A stretch of 7,420 nucleotides of DNA, taken from the NCBI GenBank assembly GCA_900544205.1, contig UQUG01000079.1, forward strand, positions 1 through 7,420, in the 5' to 3' direction. The DNA comes from an uncultured Collinsella sp. Lineage in GTDB: Bacteria; Actinomycetota; Coriobacteriia; Coriobacteriales; Coriobacteriaceae. The notes under the pieces are model-generated. The model was given only the letters and a program-made list of their open reading frames with translations. It had not been told where the DNA came from and ran no database searches. A program made the translations under genes and the position numbers. Of this stretch, positions 6,680-7,420 are shown in pieces. The stretch's first letter is position 1. Each line of letters starts with the position of its first letter.

Positions 6680-7180
6680 TTAGAAATCATCGGGGGAGAG
6701 CGTATGGACGAACTCGTCGAACTTCTCGAACTCCTGCTCGTCGTCGACGTCCACTGCGTGCGGTGAGACGGTACCCAAGCGATTCATGATGTCGTCTTCG
6801 ACGAACATGGGGGCATTACTGCGTACGGCGAGGGCGATGGCGTCGCTCGGACGTGCATCGATCCTATGCTCGCTGCCATCGGCCAGCACGACAACCGTCG
6901 CATAGAACACCGGCGGCTCGGCACGAACGATCTCGATGCGCTCGAGCTTGGCGCCCAGGGCATCGACGGTGTCAAGCAGCAGGTCATGCGTTATCGGGCG
7001 CTCGGCGCGACCGCTATCGATACCACGGCTAATGGCCGCAGCCTCAAACGAGCCGGTCTGAATGGAAAGCGAACGCAGGGGTGCCGGCGAATCCGACTTG
7101 CCGCAGCGCTCACGAAGCACGATAAGCGATGGCACGGGACCGGCGGCCATGACGATGGTCTCTATGTCGACACGAACCAT
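6680..7180 (-). CDS. bifunctional nuclease family protein (DUF151)
   Basis: This 166-aa member of the BFN/DUF151 family has plant and archaeal homologues reported to have DNase and RNase activity. The family core is present: IQTGSFEAAAISRG (40-53), RPITHDLLLDTVDALG (61-76), YATVVVL (93-99), and the signature RIDARPSDAIALAVRSNAP (106-124) with R110-P-S-D113. A short acidic tail follows (VDVDDEQEFEKFDEF). ATG 7180 is chosen because GGAGGTG lies directly upstream; the open frame extends 16 codons further without family similarity. It is the first gene of the minus-strand group, and its stop codon touches a possible start of the next gene. In vivo substrates are not known from sequence. Confidence 0.92.
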   Translation of the reverse strand: MVRVDIETIVMAAGPVPSLIVLRERCGKSDSPAPLRSLSIQTGSFEAAAISRGIDSGRAERPITHDLLLDTVDALGAKLERIEIVRAEPPVFYATVVVLADGSEHRIDARPSDAIALAVRSNAPMFVEDDIMNRLGTVSPHAVDVDDEQEFEKFDEFVHTLSPDDF

Positions 7181-7237
7181 GGAACACCTCCGGTACGTAG
7201 CGGTTAACACACGGCAGGGTCGCCGCATTGAATAGCT

Positions 7238-7267
7238 ATACTACCCAATCTTTCGCCCAGCACACAA
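7238..7267 (-). promoter_or_regulatory. candidate promoter of the DUF151 gene
   Basis: On the minus strand a -35-like TTGTGT (plus-strand 7262-7267) and a -10-like TAGTAT (7238-7243) are 18 bp apart. They would start transcription about 50 bases before the DUF151 ATG. The boxes are only partial matches, so confidence is low. Confidence 0.3.
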
Positions 7268-7270
7268 AAT

Positions 7271-7312
7271 CAAAGTAGTTAATTTGGGACGGGGCTATTT
7301 TGACTACTTTTG
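7271..7312. repeat. intergenic inverted repeat CAAAGTAGT...ACTACTTTTG
   Basis: AAAGTAGT (7272-7279) and ACTACTTT (7303-7310) form a perfect 8-bp dyad around a 23-base spacer that contains GGGACGGGGC. It lies between the DUF151 gene and the tRNA-Ile terminator. It could be a regulator site for the DUF151 operon or part of a dispersed intergenic element. Confidence 0.45.
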
Positions 7313-7320
7313 TTTGATAA

Positions 7321-7352
7321 GAAAAAAGCCCCGAGGCAATTGCCCCAGGGCT
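7321..7352 (-). terminator. intrinsic terminator of tRNA-Ile
   Basis: On the minus strand an 11-bp stem, AGCCCTGGGGC with GCCTCGGGGCT (two G-T pairs, loop AATT), spans plus-strand 7327-7352. It is followed by six T. It begins 14 bases after the encoded CCA of the tRNA-Ile gene. Confidence 0.92.
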
Positions 7353-7365
7353 CTTAACGTTTTGA

Positions 7366-7420
7366 TGGTGGACCTGACAAGATTCGAACTTGTGACCTCC
7401 CGGTTATCAGCCGGACGCTC
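7366..7420 (-). tRNA. tRNA-Ile(GAT), 5' part cut by the window end
   Basis: The 3' end has an encoded CCA (TGG at 7366-7368 on the plus strand). The T arm ACAAG-TTCGAAT-CTTGT is perfect. The anticodon stem TCCGG/CCGGG holds loop CTGATAA, with anticodon GAT at plus positions 7406-7408, reading AUC and AUU. The variable loop is short (class I). The acceptor 3' strand AGGTCC is present; the D arm and 5' acceptor strand lie outside the window. Confidence 0.93.

Noticed and set aside
7237..7242. A TATACT box on the plus strand in the DUF151 leader
   Set aside because: There is no -35 partner and no plus-strand gene downstream before the minus-strand tRNA.

Overview
This window looks like a chromosomal piece of a GC-rich actinobacterium. 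The host is most plausibly of the Coriobacteriia type (Collinsella-like). That is an inference from the protein flavour of TypA, the TRIC-like channel and the DUF559-like nuclease; no marker in the window proves it.

Layout. Bases 1-325 hold two plus-strand tRNA-Ser genes, GGA then CGA, each followed by an intrinsic-terminator hairpin, with a good promoter ahead of the first. Bases 347-371 hold an inverted fragment of a tRNA-Ser 3' end. Bases 381-1654 form a compact cassette: two nearly identical ~80-bp copies of a hairpin-forming repeat, in inverted orientation, enclose one minus-strand gene for a putative PD-(D/E)XK nuclease of 335 aa. This is the accessory part of the window and the main point of interest.

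Bases 1784-3727 carry two plus-strand membrane-protein genes. The first is a TRIC/UPF0126-type channel. The second is an exported protein with a bactofilin-like repeat region followed by a multi-pass membrane domain. They converge on a bidirectional terminator at about 3800-3830.

Bases 3857-7180 are all minus strand. Read in the direction of transcription they are a bifunctional-nuclease (DUF151) protein, a small two-TM protein, an unrecognised acidic 149-aa protein, and the ribosome-associated GTPase TypA/BipA. The first three are tightly spaced and probably form an operon. TypA follows after a 117-bp gap. The window ends inside a minus-strand tRNA-Ile(GAT) gene with its own terminator.

All genes outside 347-1654 look like ordinary core genome. 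The cassette sits between a tRNA cluster and a housekeeping gene, beside a tRNA relic, which is a typical place for inserted DNA. No transposase, recombinase, methylase or CRISPR array is visible.
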